Shown one piece after another: positions 35,612 to 47,787 of a stretch of 64,000 bases of DNA. Numbering within the stretch: the first letter of the stretch is position 1; each line of letters opens with the position of its first letter. Source of the stretch: Terebella lapidaria (Eukaryota > Annelida > Polychaeta > Terebellida > Terebellidae); NCBI GenBank assembly GCA_949152475.1, contig OX424564.1:28518165-28582164 (forward strand), given 5' to 3'. A program made the translations under genes and the position numbers. The notes under the pieces were generated by a model. It worked only from the letters and a program-made list of their open reading frames with translations. It was not told where the DNA came from and ran no database searches.

Positions 35612-38600
35612 ATGAATGTGCTAAAAGAATTTGAAGCGTTCGACCAGGCAAAGGCTTGGATGGCCGTTTATCAAGTATGTTTTCTGTTGAAATTTGGGCA
35701 TGCGTAGATTCAGATTTATCATTCATGATTGTTAACTTGGCGAGGCCCACTTAGGCTTATTTGTCAATACATGTAGACCGCAATGCCAATACAACAACGC
35801 CCCAGCCATCACCCCCTGATCACCCCTCCCTCACCACCACCAACTTCGATAGAATCTAATACACACTGTCACTGACACTAGCCACGCTTGCGACGGTTCA
35901 TTCGATCATGACCGTCGCGAACAATCGACGTCTCTGCCGGGACGATGATAATGCTCTCAAAACAATCTCTGATATAAACAGGCCTTATCGTGAAATAGGT
36001 CCCGCTTATTTCGTACGTTATGATTTTAGTGTGTTATGATGATTTTAGTGTGTACCTCCATCCACCCCCACCACCTCCCTCCAGGATTCTCCAAGATATA
36101 TAAGTTGACTGAAAACATTAAAATGGTGTTACTGTTTTAACTGAATAAGCCTTGTCATAATGTAGCGGGACCTATTTCATGAGAATGCCTATAAACACAA
36201 ATACTACTACCTTGAATTGGGCTCCCAGAATCTTCCTTATGTGTTCCACTCGCGTGCATCGACCACGCCGCACTAAAAATGAGAGCTGTCGTGCATTTTC
36301 TAAAGTTTTAGGAAATTTGACGGATCCGCGTGGTATTTCTGTTGTTCTTTTCAAACGCCATCGATGTCCGCAATACTGTGCATGCATACTTGGCAATAGA
36401 TACTAGAGTACCATGTTGATTTCTTCCAGTTTTCCGAAACATGAATCACAATCACTGTTTATTTTCTATGCCAACGATTTACCATGGGTGTGCAACTATT
36501 AATTTGGAACAGCCATTCTGGCGCAAGCATTTCTGTCACACCAATATGTCATGTTTTAATACAATACACAAAAACCCCAGAACTGTCAATTTGACTTTGT
36601 CAAATGTCAATGATCAAAGTGTTGTTCATCTGATATCATCATATATTTTTGTATTTCAGAAAATCAAGCAGGATTCTCTTGTTGAGCATGACTTCAGTGT
36701 CAAGGATTCAAAGCGTGCAGAATTCAAGGGACGCAATCGCTACAGAGATGTCAGTCCATGTATGTATCGTGAAAAATTATTTATCGAATTATCGTTTTAA
36801 TTTACATGTGATGTGAATGACCTGTGTGTTCGATCGTGCACATGAGCGCAGGTCATTTTATTTATAAAATAATTTATTCCATGTCTTCATTTGTCAGATG
36901 ACCACAGTCGAGTACAACTCGAGAAATACGACATTGACTACATCAACGCCAGTCTGATAGAAGCTCCGGATGCCAACCGCTCATACATACTCACGCAGGT
37001 GAGAATGCAGCAAGAACATTATTCATGTCTCATATAACGGAGTGCCACTGGAAGCCTTCAAGACATACATTTTTGTTTTCAAGAATATTCCCTACGAAAA
37101 TTCTAATACCCCATTACATCAATCACAGTGTGGTTATTCTCGTTTTCTTGCAGGGTCCACTTCCAAACACATCGGGACATTTCTGGTTGATGGTTTGGGA
37201 GAATGACAGCAAGGCTATCCTCATGTTGAATCGTGTCATAGAAAAAGGACAGGTAATATTTTTAAAATTATTACGAAATCTTACACTACACACTGAAAGC
37301 TAAATGCTATGACATTGAACTTGTAAAGACATATTTAGTAAACAAAATGTAATAAACTTGCGTGTTTAGCACAAATGACAACCATTAGATGTGTACGTTG
37401 AAGTTTTGGTGACCTTATGTCATCACCTCAGGTTAAGTGCCACCAGTACTTTCCCATGGGGGCAGACAGCGAAGACGAAAACGAGAAGGTCTTTGAAGAT
37501 GTCGGTCTGAAAGTCACGTACATCAGCGAGGAAAATGTGAACTTCTTCCAGATGCGAACATTGGAAATCACGGACATGGAGGTCAGAAATTACACTGAAC
37601 ATATGAGTGCAAGTAATATGTCTGGCTTGGTAAAGCATTACAAATAGTTTTCTATCTTAAAACACCAACTGAAAAACAACTGAATGAAACATAAGCGAAC
37701 ATGAAGAAACTTGCATACAAGAAAATCACATATAAATATCTTGAATGTTACTAATACATAGTATCAGGAATAAAATACTAGTATTTCTTGCAAATATTTG
37801 TTTCCACAGACTGACGAAAAGAAGCGTGTGCTCCAATTCCACTACACTACTTGGCCCGACTTTGGAGTTCCCGAGTCGCCGAAGGAGTTCCTCCACTTTC
37901 TCTTTGCGGTGCGGCAGTCAGGCGTCTTGCAGCACTCTGTCGGCCCGCCCGTTATACACTGCAGTGCAGGGATTGGTCGATCGGGAACATTCTGTCTCGT
38001 GGATACTTGCCTCGTCTTGGTGGGTGGGCTGAGTCTGTGTCTTGATATTCAACAGTTTAATGATGCAGAACACATACACTAGTATATGTTTCAATTGATC
38101 CCACCGAGTATTGTCATGATTCCTCTCAACTCAGTCATTTTTGTAGTAGTTTGGAATTAAAGCAGGCATATAAAAGTAGTGAATGTACACAGTAAAACTA
38201 CGGTTTCTTTGATAAAATATCACCTCAAACAGTTGGAGACGAGCCCCGTACCAGAGACTGTCAAAGTGTGTGACATCCTGATGGACATGCGACGATACCG
38301 CATGGGTTTGATACAGACACACGACCAGCTTCGCTTCTCCTACCTAGCTATCATCGAGGGCTGCAAGCTGCTAAACTTGCTACCAGAACTGGAAATGGTC
38401 AGTCAAAGCTATACATGTAATACGATCAGGATAACGTGTGTTCGCTCGTCATTTCTTGCTGTGATAGTGCTAATGTTTTGAAAAGAATGTTCATTAAAAA
38501 AAATAGATGTGTCGGTGTGAAATCTTACTTGCGATTTTGATTGACTCAGTACATGTAATAAAAATATACAGGTAATTCATGAAATACACACAAGACAGAT

Positions 38601-39442
38601 GCTGTGAAATGAATGGTTGTTGTAGGCGGATAATTTGATTCTTCAGTGGACTAACTAAAGTACTAGTATGTGATAACTGTTTCAGACCTCTGCTGTGGAC
38701 GAAGAGACTTCACACATCACTCAGAACGGAGACACGGCTCAGGACTCGAACGGATCACCCCCTCTCTCCCCTCCATCGGATACCAACGAACACTTGGACA
38801 TTGGTGAAACAGTCAGTGACACAAACCAGAACAAGGCTATAAAACGGACTGGCATTTTTGCAGCGAATGATCGCGTTGGGATACCCCAGGAGCCAAGTGC
38901 AGACATGGATGAGTTTTCATCCTCGTCACAAGCAGCAGCAGCAAGCAGTAGCAACCCCACGGACTTGAGCCCCAACGGACTGCAGGAGCCGAGTCGGGAA
39001 GACAGCGATTTTGCCGATTCTTCAAAAATTAAACAGTTGTAAGTAAAAATACAAAAAACGTTGAATTGCAGCTCATGGTCTATATGTATTCTTGGGAGAT
39101 CCAATGTCAGACATCTGTGTTGATTTTGAATATTTTTTGTTGAATGTTTCGCATATATATCTGGGTAAATCTCAGCATTCTAAATTAATATATTCCATTG
39201 TCAAATTTCTCACTTTTATGATATTGACGATAATGTTCAATCCTTGCAGTAGCCAGGAGATCCGGCGAAGGAACCGAGAAGATCGACAGAAGAAAACCTC
39301 CGAGCAGATTGCCAGGATGAAACAGAAACAGAGAGATTGCGAGAAGTGGAAAATCCGACGGCAAACTGCTCGACCATACCTCCTGGGTTTATCCCTTGCA
39401 GTGCTTGCAGGCAGCTACCTATTGTACAGATACTACTGTTGA
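35612..39442 (+). CDS. PTPN1: Non-receptor tyrosine phosphatase, PTPN1/PTPN2 type, 477 aa, 9 coding exons
   Basis: Coding exons: 35612-35674, 36660-36759, 36898-36998, 37154-37252, 37432-37581, 37810-38019, 38233-38397, 38686-39038, 39250-39442. All are GT-AG with consistent phases, giving 478 codons. The N-terminus ([20 protein letters not shown]) aligns with that of PTP1B. Visible landmarks are the phosphotyrosine loop (NRYRDVSP, Y49), YINASLI, the WPDFGVP loop with acid D188, the P-loop [10 protein letters not shown] with nucleophile C222 and R228, and the Q-loop [10 protein letters not shown]. Residues about 297-440 are acidic, Ser/Pro-rich and probably disordered. The end is a hydrophobic segment ([20 protein letters not shown]) flanked by Arg, a tail anchor for the ER membrane as in PTP1B. 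Family members dephosphorylate receptor and JAK kinases. An invertebrate gene is likely co-orthologous to vertebrate PTPN1 and PTPN2, so the symbol is a family label. Confidence 0.95.
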
Positions 39443-42225
39443 AATGTGTCACCCTGTAATCCTTCCCCCCCCCCTCCACCTCACCCCACCCCACCCCACA
39501 CTGTCAGTGTCTAATTGTTTCGTTTCTACAATGAAATCTGTCAGATTTGTCCATAGTTTCACTGGTGATGTGTTTGTTAAATATACACTGGATGGTCAGT
39601 GAGAAAGTTCTTGCCTATCGATATTTGTCGCTATTTGTTTTCGAGTAGGTGCGCTGTCAGGATATATACGTGGACTGGTTTGTTGTCCAGTGTAGTTTAC
39701 TTTGTGTCAGGGTCGCGTAGATTTAGGATGGGGTTCAAGGGCGTGAAAGGGTGTTTTGAGGTTGTTTGCACTCGTTTTAGGGTACTTGTCTTTTGATAAC
39801 AGAGTTTTGTGGGTTATGAATGTTTACACCTGTTGTTTCTAATAGTGGGTGACTGTTGCATTGAATGTACAATCAGGCTGAATTTGTTGCGTGTGTGAAA
39901 CTGTGTGATTCATTATTTAGACGAGAAAAAAAATAGCATTATGATTTTGTGAAAAGTTGTCGTTCTGGTTAGAAACATTGATTCCATTGAACAGAGCATT
40001 TTGATTTTTCAGCAGCTCAAGCCCTACATGCAGTATGGTTGATGGAAATTCGAAAAAGATTACGTCGTTGATGTCAGCGGTGCTTTCAAGTTTTCGTTCT
40101 GACAGTTAGTTGGGTTCCATTTGTGCAAATTATGTGAGAGCTTTAGCAACTGAATGTTTGCTTTCTACGTGGTTATCGTTTTACATTTAGAAAATAGGAA
40201 GGGCGAATCAGCTCAAGTGCAGGGAGATTCAGATCAGTTTCGTTTCTTTTACCGCCGCATTGCAATGGGTTTATCATAAGATCCGTCCATATGAGTATAA
40301 AAATTACTATAATGTTTGGCTTTTTTTCCCAGCTTCAAAATCACTTTTGTCTCACAGTAATATTTTCTAGAATTTGATGTGGTTTGATTTTATGAAGAGA
40401 AGAAGTGTACTCCACGTGTAATTGTCATAGTTAGGCTGTGGCCGCCCCACAAATTTTTCCCCGTTGTTTTTTTTTTGTGCATGTGGGCTTACGTATTGTG
40501 TACAGGCTGTACTGCGTAATTAACGTCACAATACAATGCAAAGGAAGCGACCAGAATTAAAGATTATCTATTTGTGCTCAAAGTTGCCAGTTCCTTTGTT
40601 CATACCCTCAGCTGGTCATGATCACTGTATGCATTTGAATGTTTGCCTAGAGTGAAATAGTACAGCACATTTCAAGAACTGGCCACTGGTTTTATATGAC
40701 AGTTTCTGTATAAAAAATATGAAAAAGCTGGCCTAAAATCTTGAAAGTGATGTCCAACAAAGGAGGTTTCATAATGATAAAGTTTGTATACAGAGTGATG
40801 TTGTATTTATTATTGTTGTTACAGAAGTATAAAATGTTTATACAGGACCATATCAGTGTTTAACTCGTTAAACTTGTAGTATAAGCTGCAGTCATAAGCC
40901 TACGGAGATATTGTTATTTGATTCAAATCAGTACTTGTTACCCATTCATCTTTGAGAAGAAAAATGAATGCTTTGAATGACAGAAGTAGGTTCAAGTAGG
41001 AACCAATATTTTCACGAAGACCTGCAGTTAATCAGCAGAATTTGTTAGAAACAATACAGATTAAGCTGCCACTGTATCTATTGATGATAAATCAACTATA
41101 GAATAATTCAACTGTGCCAGTTAATACTCCAGTCGAGAGGCCCAATTAAAGGCTTCTATATAGATTGTAAATAATCACGGGTTACTATGGAAATAACGAG
41201 TGTAGTTTACCAGTAATTAACAAAGTGCTGCTTTATCGTATTTATGCACGAATGCTACACGGGCAAAAGTTGTCTACGTTAGTGAGCTGAGCAATGCAAA
41301 ATCTTACCGTAGGTAACCTAGTATTTATTAACAGACTCTTGACCAATTAGAGTGATTAATAACCGAGGCATATAGTTGAAATGGCTACCAGTGCACATAT
41401 GGTATACCTACCTAATATATATCACAATACTTGAGTATGGTATACTTTCTCTCTCTTGTGTATAAAATTTTTCCTTGCAAATGCTGATGCAAGTAGACTC
41501 GATGAGATTAAACGTGGGTTTCGTCAGCATTGTTAGGCCTTCGATGAATATGGGCTAATAAATTTGCCCAAGAAATGAATAGTGTACCCCCACTCCCTGT
41601 TTCATGTTGGTCTTGCAAAATATTGTACTGTAAAGTATTGCAATTTAAGTAATCGCATGTGAAATTTGTGCTTGAGAAATGTTGACGAATTGTTACTTAT
41701 TATGGTATATCTATGTGTGTAATCTTTGGTAACATAACATTTATATTTGTAAAATAATTGTACATATATATTTTTTTTTTCGTGAACACAGCAGTGTTAC
41801 TACTACTACTTAATAAATGAGGAAATTAAATGATGTGTTCAATTAATATTCTGTAATGATGAAATTCAGAGCTATTGCCTATTGACGTTCATGATGTCAT
41901 CCGGGGAGACTCATTAGGCCATTGGGCTATTGTTGGCTGCATACTTGAGTGCTAAACCTGTAGGTCACGTCTCGCCCGAAATGTGTGAGTTGGTCTTTAC
42001 AGACATTAAACTTGTAGATGGAGCTTAAGAATGAGTTACCAAGATAGGAAGTCCATATATGGTGTAACCTTTGGTGAACTTGACCTTGAAAAAACCTTGA
42101 ATGATGAACTCCAAGGACTTCAGGTGTTCAAATTCTCCTCTGCAGTAAATTTTTCTTGCATATAAAGCTTACAAATGTTTGATGAGGATCTGAGAAGTAA
42201 GAATACTTCTATATATATTATATCT
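39443..42225 (+). other. 3' UTR of the phosphatase gene and intergenic sequence
   Basis: Possible polyadenylation signals are ATTAAA near 40557 and AATAAA at 41812-41817, so the 3' UTR may be 1.1 or 2.4 kb. No other gene is seen. At 42060-42130 there is a stretch (tttggtgaacttgaccttga) similar to segments near 58355 and 59180, a further low-copy dispersed repeat. Confidence 0.45.
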
Positions 42226-42614
42226 ATTTATCCAGACAAGGAACACCTGTATGCCTTAAAATGATTTATTAATAACTGACTAGTTATAAGAACAGTGACT
42301 AAGATACACAAATGGGTTTAAACCATTATTGAATGAGATTGAATACATGAATATTGTATAGTTGATAGATTACCAACTGGGTAACATGAAGTAGTGTACA
42401 GTATCCGATGGGGATAATAGAGATTGAATGATTATATACATGGAAAACCAGACTAGACTAAGGACACAAACAGTACATGGATATTATACAATTACAATTA
42501 ATACAGACACGGTTTTGGACAAGTAACTTTACATATATGTATACACAGTTAGGACTGTCAAGAAGACTTGTCAGCCCTAAGTGAATACAAACTATTTTGC
42601 CCGAAGGTGGCAAA
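42226..42614 (-). repeat. Ngaro split direct repeat B2
   Basis: 389 bp, visually identical to 43004-43392. This is the terminal repeat at the 3' end of the element. Confidence 0.95.
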
Positions 42615-42797
42615 GTAAACTACTGATACAAACATGTGAGATATATACAAGTAAAATTGGATTTGGAACACATATATATGTGGATAAGTAACTTTACATA
42701 TATACATGTTGGGACTGTCAAGGAAACTTGTCAGCCCCGAATGACACAAACGATTTGACTGAACGAGGCATAAAGGTGGTGGAGGGGTGGAGGTGGG

Positions 42798-43005
42798 AAT
42801 TTTTTCCTACAGGTTGAACGAACAATAGAATCAGAACTGACGAGATGAAAACAAAACGGGGTTCACACACGGGGTGTCAAACGAGACTTTGGGAGACTGA
42901 AGTTTGGAATTACCGTACTAACACGTATAACGTATACGGAAGATATACTTTAGAAAAGATATTCCCTCCTTGCTGTATAAAACGAATTACTGTGTAATTC
43001 TGGAT
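42798..43005 (-). repeat. Ngaro split direct repeat A2
   Basis: 208 bp, visually identical to 48561-48768, and directly abutting B1. Between it and B2 (42615-42797) lies a diverged short duplication of part of B2 (aagtaactttacatatat and following). Confidence 0.95.
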
Positions 43006-43392
43006 TTATCCAGACAAGGAACACCTGTATGCCTTAAAATGATTTATTAATAACTGACTAGTTATAAGAACAGTGACTAAGATACACAAATGGGTTTAAA
43101 CCATTATTGAATGAGATTGAATACATGAATATTGTATAGTTGATAGATTACCAACTGGGTAACATGAAGTAGTGTACAGTATCCGATGGGGATAATAGAG
43201 ATTGAATGATTATATACATGGAAAACCAGACTAGACTAAGGACACAAACAGTACATGGATATTATACAATTACAATTAATACAGACACGGTTTTGGACAA
43301 GTAACTTTACATATATGTATACACAGTTAGGACTGTCAAGAAGACTTGTCAGCCCTAAGTGAATACAAACTATTTTGCCCGAAGGTGGCAAA
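43004..43392 (-). repeat. Ngaro split direct repeat B1
   Basis: 389 bp, identical by eye to 42226-42614, located just after the recombinase frame. Confidence 0.95.
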
Positions 43393-43457
43393 GGAAATTG
43401 AGAGACTGCCATGGTAACCGTGTAACCGAGTGGACTCATACCAGACAAGGTAGGAAC

Positions 43458-44195
43458 TCAATCATATGTTAGGTGGGTGTGAAGGATTTGAAGTAAGAAA
43501 CGCCGTGTGATGGGTTTGTTGTTTTGAAGACAAAACAACGGTCCAGGGCGTGAGCCTCGAAGGCGAAGGTATTTCTGTAAGGACCGGACAGGGCATGTGT
43601 TGTCGCCTGTAGCATGTAGAATGAGTGGAATGGACGGTTTGGAGTTGAACTTGTACGACGGGAACTTGATGGTGACATGAGGTTTCCGTGAAGTTGCCGA
43701 TAAGCGAACATGATCGTTTTGGAGGGTGTGTGAGGAATTGGAGCTGAAGGCGATCTCACTGATGCGTAATGCTCCATGGTACATCAGGTTGAAAATCGAC
43801 TTGAAAAGACGACGTTGGTACTGGTCTGGCGTGTGATTTGTGAGGGAGACTATGAGCTTCTTCAGGATTTTTAGATGCACTGGGGATCTGATTGGAGCAC
43901 TGGCATCACGTTTGGAGTAGGTTTGAAGCAGGCGTCTGATGAGGTTACCTCTGGTAGGGTTTTTCTTGCCCGTCACCGAGTACATGAAACCCACTGCTGA
44001 GAGGTGGGTTTTGATGGAGGAGGCTTTCATGTCATGATAGTGGAGGTGGGCTACATAAGTAGCAACATCAAACTTGGTAATCGCAGCTGCAGATTTTCTA
44101 AGTGTTGACGAGATGAATGTTTGGAATTTTGTCCAAGCAGTGAGATAAGTTTTTCTGGCATTTGCTGAAAGACCGTCAATCACATCTTTGGTCAC
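43458..44195 (-). CDS. Ngaro tyrosine recombinase (YR)
   Basis: A SAM-like N-terminal core-binding region (KTYLTAWTKFQTFISS) precedes the catalytic part, where HGALRISEIAF carries the first active-site arginine of the R-H-R-Y family. It overlaps the end of the RT frame by 4 nt (ATGA), which suggests coupled translation. The frame is shorter than usual for the family. In these elements the recombinase, not a DDE integrase, joins circular DNA to the target. Confidence 0.8.
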   Translation of the reverse strand: MTKDVIDGLSANARKTYLTAWTKFQTFISSTLRKSAAAITKFDVATYVAHLHYHDMKASSIKTHLSAVGFMYSVTGKKNPTRGNLIRRLLQTYSKRDASAPIRSPVHLKILKKLIVSLTNHTPDQYQRRLFKSIFNLMYHGALRISEIAFSSNSSHTLQNDHVRLSATSRKPHVTIKFPSYKFNSKPSIPLILHATGDNTCPVRSLQKYLRLRGSRPGPLFCLQNNKPITRRFLLQILHTHLTYD

Positions 44196-46360
44196 ACAAT
44201 CACGAAGTTCTCGGGCCGAAGGGAGACTGGGATGGGGATGGGTTCGGGTTCCATGTGGTTGGCGTCCAACAGCGCAGGCGTGACCTTAAAGCGGGAAATA
44301 CGATCACATAGCACATTAGTGACGCCAGGGATGTGTCTGGCTTTTAAAGAAATGTTATTTACAACTGAAAATAAGACCAGAGGTCTGAGAACTTTCATTA
44401 TCAGGGGGTCTTTGGAGCTTTGGTTGTTAATGATATGAACAACAGCTTCATTGTCCAGGTGAAGCAGGACATTGGAGTTTTTAAGGGAAGCCCCAAACAT
44501 GTGGATGAGAACATATATTGGGAATAGTTCTAGAAATGTGATAGAGAGGTGTTGCCAAGCGGTGGGATATTTAGACTGTATCCAGTGGGTCTGGAAGGAT
44601 GCGCCGAAGCCAAGTGGACATGCATCTGATGTCATGGAGAGTGATTGAGAAGTGATGATATTCTTGGACCGAAAGTATGTGATGCCATTGTAGGTATGAA
44701 GGAAATGATGCCAAATCCAGAGGTCCTCCTTGACCGATGAGGTTAAGTGTATTTTATAGAATGGTTTCTGATTTGGGTTCAACAGGTCAATTAGGCGCCG
44801 AAGGAACGGTCTCGCGGGAACCACTGAGGATGCAAAGCTCAACTTGCCAATCAGAGATTCCAGATGTTTGCGTGTGATATTCTTTAGAGCTAGAGTATCC
44901 AAGATGAACTGGGAATAATTGGTGATTTTTTCCTGTGGGAGCCTGGCAGATTGGGAGAGCGTATCCAATTCGATTCCCAGGAATACTGTGTTGGTGGAGG
45001 GTTCTGTGGTTTTGTCGCCAGATATTGGGACACCAATGTCTTTACATAGATTAAGAAATGCAGCCAAATAGTGTGCACATTGATGTTGGGTTGCGGCTAA
45101 GATGATAAAATCATCTATCATATGGAGGCAGTGAGCATGGGGGTAGTAATGCAGAAAGATAGCTTCAAGTGCTGATGAGAACTTTTCAAAAATCTGACAT
45201 GAACTACCACAGCCTTGAGGTAGGCACTTATCAAAGTAGTATTTGTCGTTGAAGCGCATACCAAGTTTGGGTTGGTCGACTGGAGAGATAGGGATTATAC
45301 GATAAGCATTTTCAATGTCGGTTTTAGCCGTGTACGAGCCAGTAGGCAAGTCCAATAGGACTGAGATAGCGTCACCGACGGATGCATATTTGACTGATTT
45401 TGCAGAGTCTGGGATATTAGAATTGATTGAAGTGTCATCGTATGGGAAAGACAGATCATGGATCAGTCGGAATTTACCCGGTGATTTCTTTTCGCGGAGA
45501 GACAATGGTGACACCTGGAAATGAGTGAATGGGGGCTGGTCGAAAGGTCCCAGGAGCCGCCCAGCTTGGATTTCGGAGTCAATCTTTTTCTGCACCGCTT
45601 CAGGGTGAGAATTAACAGTAGGGCTATTACGTGGTGATTGTTGATTTGTGAAATGTTGGGTTTCGAGGGAAAACCCATTTGTGAAGCCGGTGACTAAATA
45701 CTTGGTCAGACAGGGATCGTAATTGGCTTGATGTAGGTGATGTAGCAGTCTATCAGGTCTTACTGGGGTAACTACTTGAGAATCATGGTTTTGTGGTCTT
45801 GTGGGTTGTCTTGGAAGTGTGTTGTTGCTGAAGTTCAGTTCTGGGTTTTGTGTTGGAACCGCAGGGTCTGAAGACAGGGTGGTACTTTTGGCATTTAGGG
45901 CAGGTGTGCTTGTAGGAGCAGTTAAGGCCTTTTGAGCAGTGTTCGGTCTTGGAGTGGAAGTGAACGCAGTATCCGAGCGGGATGTAGAGGCCATCTGCAG
46001 TTTTGAGGGTTGATGAGGAGCCAGACTTCGCCTGGCCGGGGGCACGAAAGGACTGAGACCGTGGGGTGCTGAAGTGCAGGTATAAATCATGGCGGAGGGT
46101 TGTCCAGGCGTACTTGGAAGCTTCGCGATCTTTCCTGAAGTGGTGATCGTATCCCAGCCAGTCATGCCCAATCTTGGACATCTGTGCAATCTGGGACTTA
46201 TAGGTGAGTAGCGATTTGATGAGATTGATAGCTGAGCTTGTAGAATGGGCACGCTCGACATAGATGGCTGTGTAGGTGTCGAAAGCTTGAGCCCACTGCT
46301 CAAATGACACCAGTGGCTTGGGGGCCTGTTTGACCAGTTTTGTGTTAAAATTTTTGTCAA
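44192..46360 (-). CDS. Ngaro reverse transcriptase - RNase H
   Basis: 722 residues. RT motifs include YTAKTDIENAYRIIPIS, LPQGCGSSCQIFEKF and the catalytic IDDFIILAA. RNase H is recognised by MTSDACPLGFGAS and LHLDNEAVVHIIN. This is the DIRS/Ngaro-type RT-RH arrangement. The frame overlaps the gag-like frame by about 580 nt. Confidence 0.9.
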   Translation of the reverse strand: MTKILTQNWSNRPPSHWCHLSSGLKLSTPTQPSMSSVPILQAQLSISSNRYSPISPRLHRCPRLGMTGWDTITTSGKIAKLPSTPGQPSAMIYTCTSAPHGLSPFVPPARRSLAPHQPSKLQMASTSRSDTAFTSTPRPNTAQKALTAPTSTPALNAKSTTLSSDPAVPTQNPELNFSNNTLPRQPTRPQNHDSQVVTPVRPDRLLHHLHQANYDPCLTKYLVTGFTNGFSLETQHFTNQQSPRNSPTVNSHPEAVQKKIDSEIQAGRLLGPFDQPPFTHFQVSPLSLREKKSPGKFRLIHDLSFPYDDTSINSNIPDSAKSVKYASVGDAISVLLDLPTGSYTAKTDIENAYRIIPISPVDQPKLGMRFNDKYYFDKCLPQGCGSSCQIFEKFSSALEAIFLHYYPHAHCLHMIDDFIILAATQHQCAHYLAAFLNLCKDIGVPISGDKTTEPSTNTVFLGIELDTLSQSARLPQEKITNYSQFILDTLALKNITRKHLESLIGKLSFASSVVPARPFLRRLIDLLNPNQKPFYKIHLTSSVKEDLWIWHHFLHTYNGITYFRSKNIITSQSLSMTSDACPLGFGASFQTHWIQSKYPTAWQHLSITFLELFPIYVLIHMFGASLKNSNVLLHLDNEAVVHIINNQSSKDPLIMKVLRPLVLFSVVNNISLKARHIPGVTNVLCDRISRFKVTPALLDANHMEPEPIPIPVSLRPENFVIV

Positions 46361-47072
46361 ACTTCATGACATATTCAGAGTTTTTAGTGGGGCATGACGT
46401 GAGGAGTAAGGCCAGGTCGACATATTTATCAGCGAGGATCTTTTTCTTGAGTTTGTGAGAGACATTGCTTCCCACGATGGAGCCAAATGAGAATACTTGA
46501 TCTGGATACTGATCAGAATCACTGGAGGGAGATGAAGATGAGGATGTACCTGAGTCGGTGTCCTGGGTGTGGTGCTTTTTTGGCCGGCATTTTTGGTGTT
46601 TCTTGCGACGACGAGGGGGGTTGGCTGCTTCAAGCTCAGAGTCATCCGACGAGGAGGAAGACGGAGAACGTTTCCGCTTGTGTTTCTTGGTGGCCTTGCG
46701 ACGGGGTGGTGGTGTTTTTACCTCAGGTGCGGAGGAAGTACTGTGTGCAGATAGGTGCTGGTCGTGTGATTCATCCTCCGCACTGGATGACTCCTGCTGC
46801 GTGGCGACTGCTTTGCCTTTCTGTTGGCTGTCCACTTTTTTCAGGTTCTTCTTGAGGCGCAGAACACTGTCCAGCAGGTTCTGGGCACTCTGGGTGGAAG
46901 AGGTGGAGGGTGTGGGGTCGGTTTTGGCAGGTTTTGCCGTTCGACCCATGGTTGGTTGTCTGGAATGGAATGAGAAAGTAGATGGAAGTAAATAAAAGGA
47001 AAAAACCAACTGAACACCAAAACGATATGTTTTGGACGAAGTGCCTGGGGCGCTTGGGAAGGTATGAAACAT
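45783..47072 (-). CDS. Ngaro gag-like protein
   Basis: 429 residues from the first Met; a start at MGRTAKPAKTD (about residue 41) may be the real one. It has a basic and serine-rich N-terminal half with Lys/Arg clusters, a helical central region, and a Cys/His-rich end (CVHFHSKTEHCSKGLNC, then CPKCQKYH). Such C-terminal fingers are the likely nucleic-acid-binding part of gag in this group. Confidence 0.75.
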   Translation of the reverse strand: MFHTFPSAPGTSSKTYRFGVQLVFSFYLLPSTFSFHSRQPTMGRTAKPAKTDPTPSTSSTQSAQNLLDSVLRLKKNLKKVDSQQKGKAVATQQESSSAEDESHDQHLSAHSTSSAPEVKTPPPRRKATKKHKRKRSPSSSSSDDSELEAANPPRRRKKHQKCRPKKHHTQDTDSGTSSSSSPSSDSDQYPDQVFSFGSIVGSNVSHKLKKKILADKYVDLALLLTSCPTKNSEYVMKFDKNFNTKLVKQAPKPLVSFEQWAQAFDTYTAIYVERAHSTSSAINLIKSLLTYKSQIAQMSKIGHDWLGYDHHFRKDREASKYAWTTLRHDLYLHFSTPRSQSFRAPGQAKSGSSSTLKTADGLYIPLGYCVHFHSKTEHCSKGLNCSYKHTCPKCQKYHPVFRPCGSNTKPRTELQQQHTSKTTHKTTKP

Positions 47073-47165
47073 TCAAGGACGTGATAACAGCAGTTACAAT
47101 GTCAGTATACGAGGATAAGATTGGTTTGGATAATTTGGAGATTGGACTGAAATAATAAGGTAATG

Positions 47166-47650
47166 TCAGTAGACATGGAGATTGAAGGAATTGGAATTTG
47201 TGCCGTAATGAGAAATGTCAGTAGACAAATGTATGGCACTAGCCGTAACAAGAATTGTCAGTAGACAAATTCTGAGGTACATTGTATGAGATAAATACAA
47301 ATAACAATATTGGTATGTATGGCAGTAGCCGTAATGAGAACTGTCAGTAGACAAGTTCGGAGGTACGTATGGCAATAGCCGTAACAAGAATTGTCAGTAG
47401 ACAATTCGGAGGCACATTGTATGAGATAAATACAATAACAATATTGGTATGTATGGCAGTAGCCGTAATGAGAACTGTCAGTAGACTAGTTCGGAGGTAT
47501 GTATGGCACTAGCCGATAACAAGAATTGTCAGTAGACAATTCGGAGGTACATTGTATGAGATAAATACAATAACAAGATTGGTAGGTGTGGCAGTAGCCG
47601 TAGTGAGAACTGTCAGTAGACAAGTTCGGAGGTATGAGGTGAATATGAAG
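47166..47650 (-). repeat. Tandem repeat in the Ngaro element between SGNH and gag frames
   Basis: The phrases tgtcagtagacaa(gt)tcgg, gtatggcagtagccgtaatg and attgtatgagataaatac recur in register about every 130-150 bp, three to four times with small differences. It lies in the non-coding spacer of the element. Confidence 0.85.
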
Positions 47651-47787
47651 AGAGTATTGGTATATGTTGCAATAACCATAAGTTGATAAGAAAATGTCAA
47701 TAGACAAACCGTTGGACAACGGGAACTTTGATGGGAAGAGATTCAACTGACACGTGAAGACACGGTCAGTTGTGAAGCTGTGTCCGT

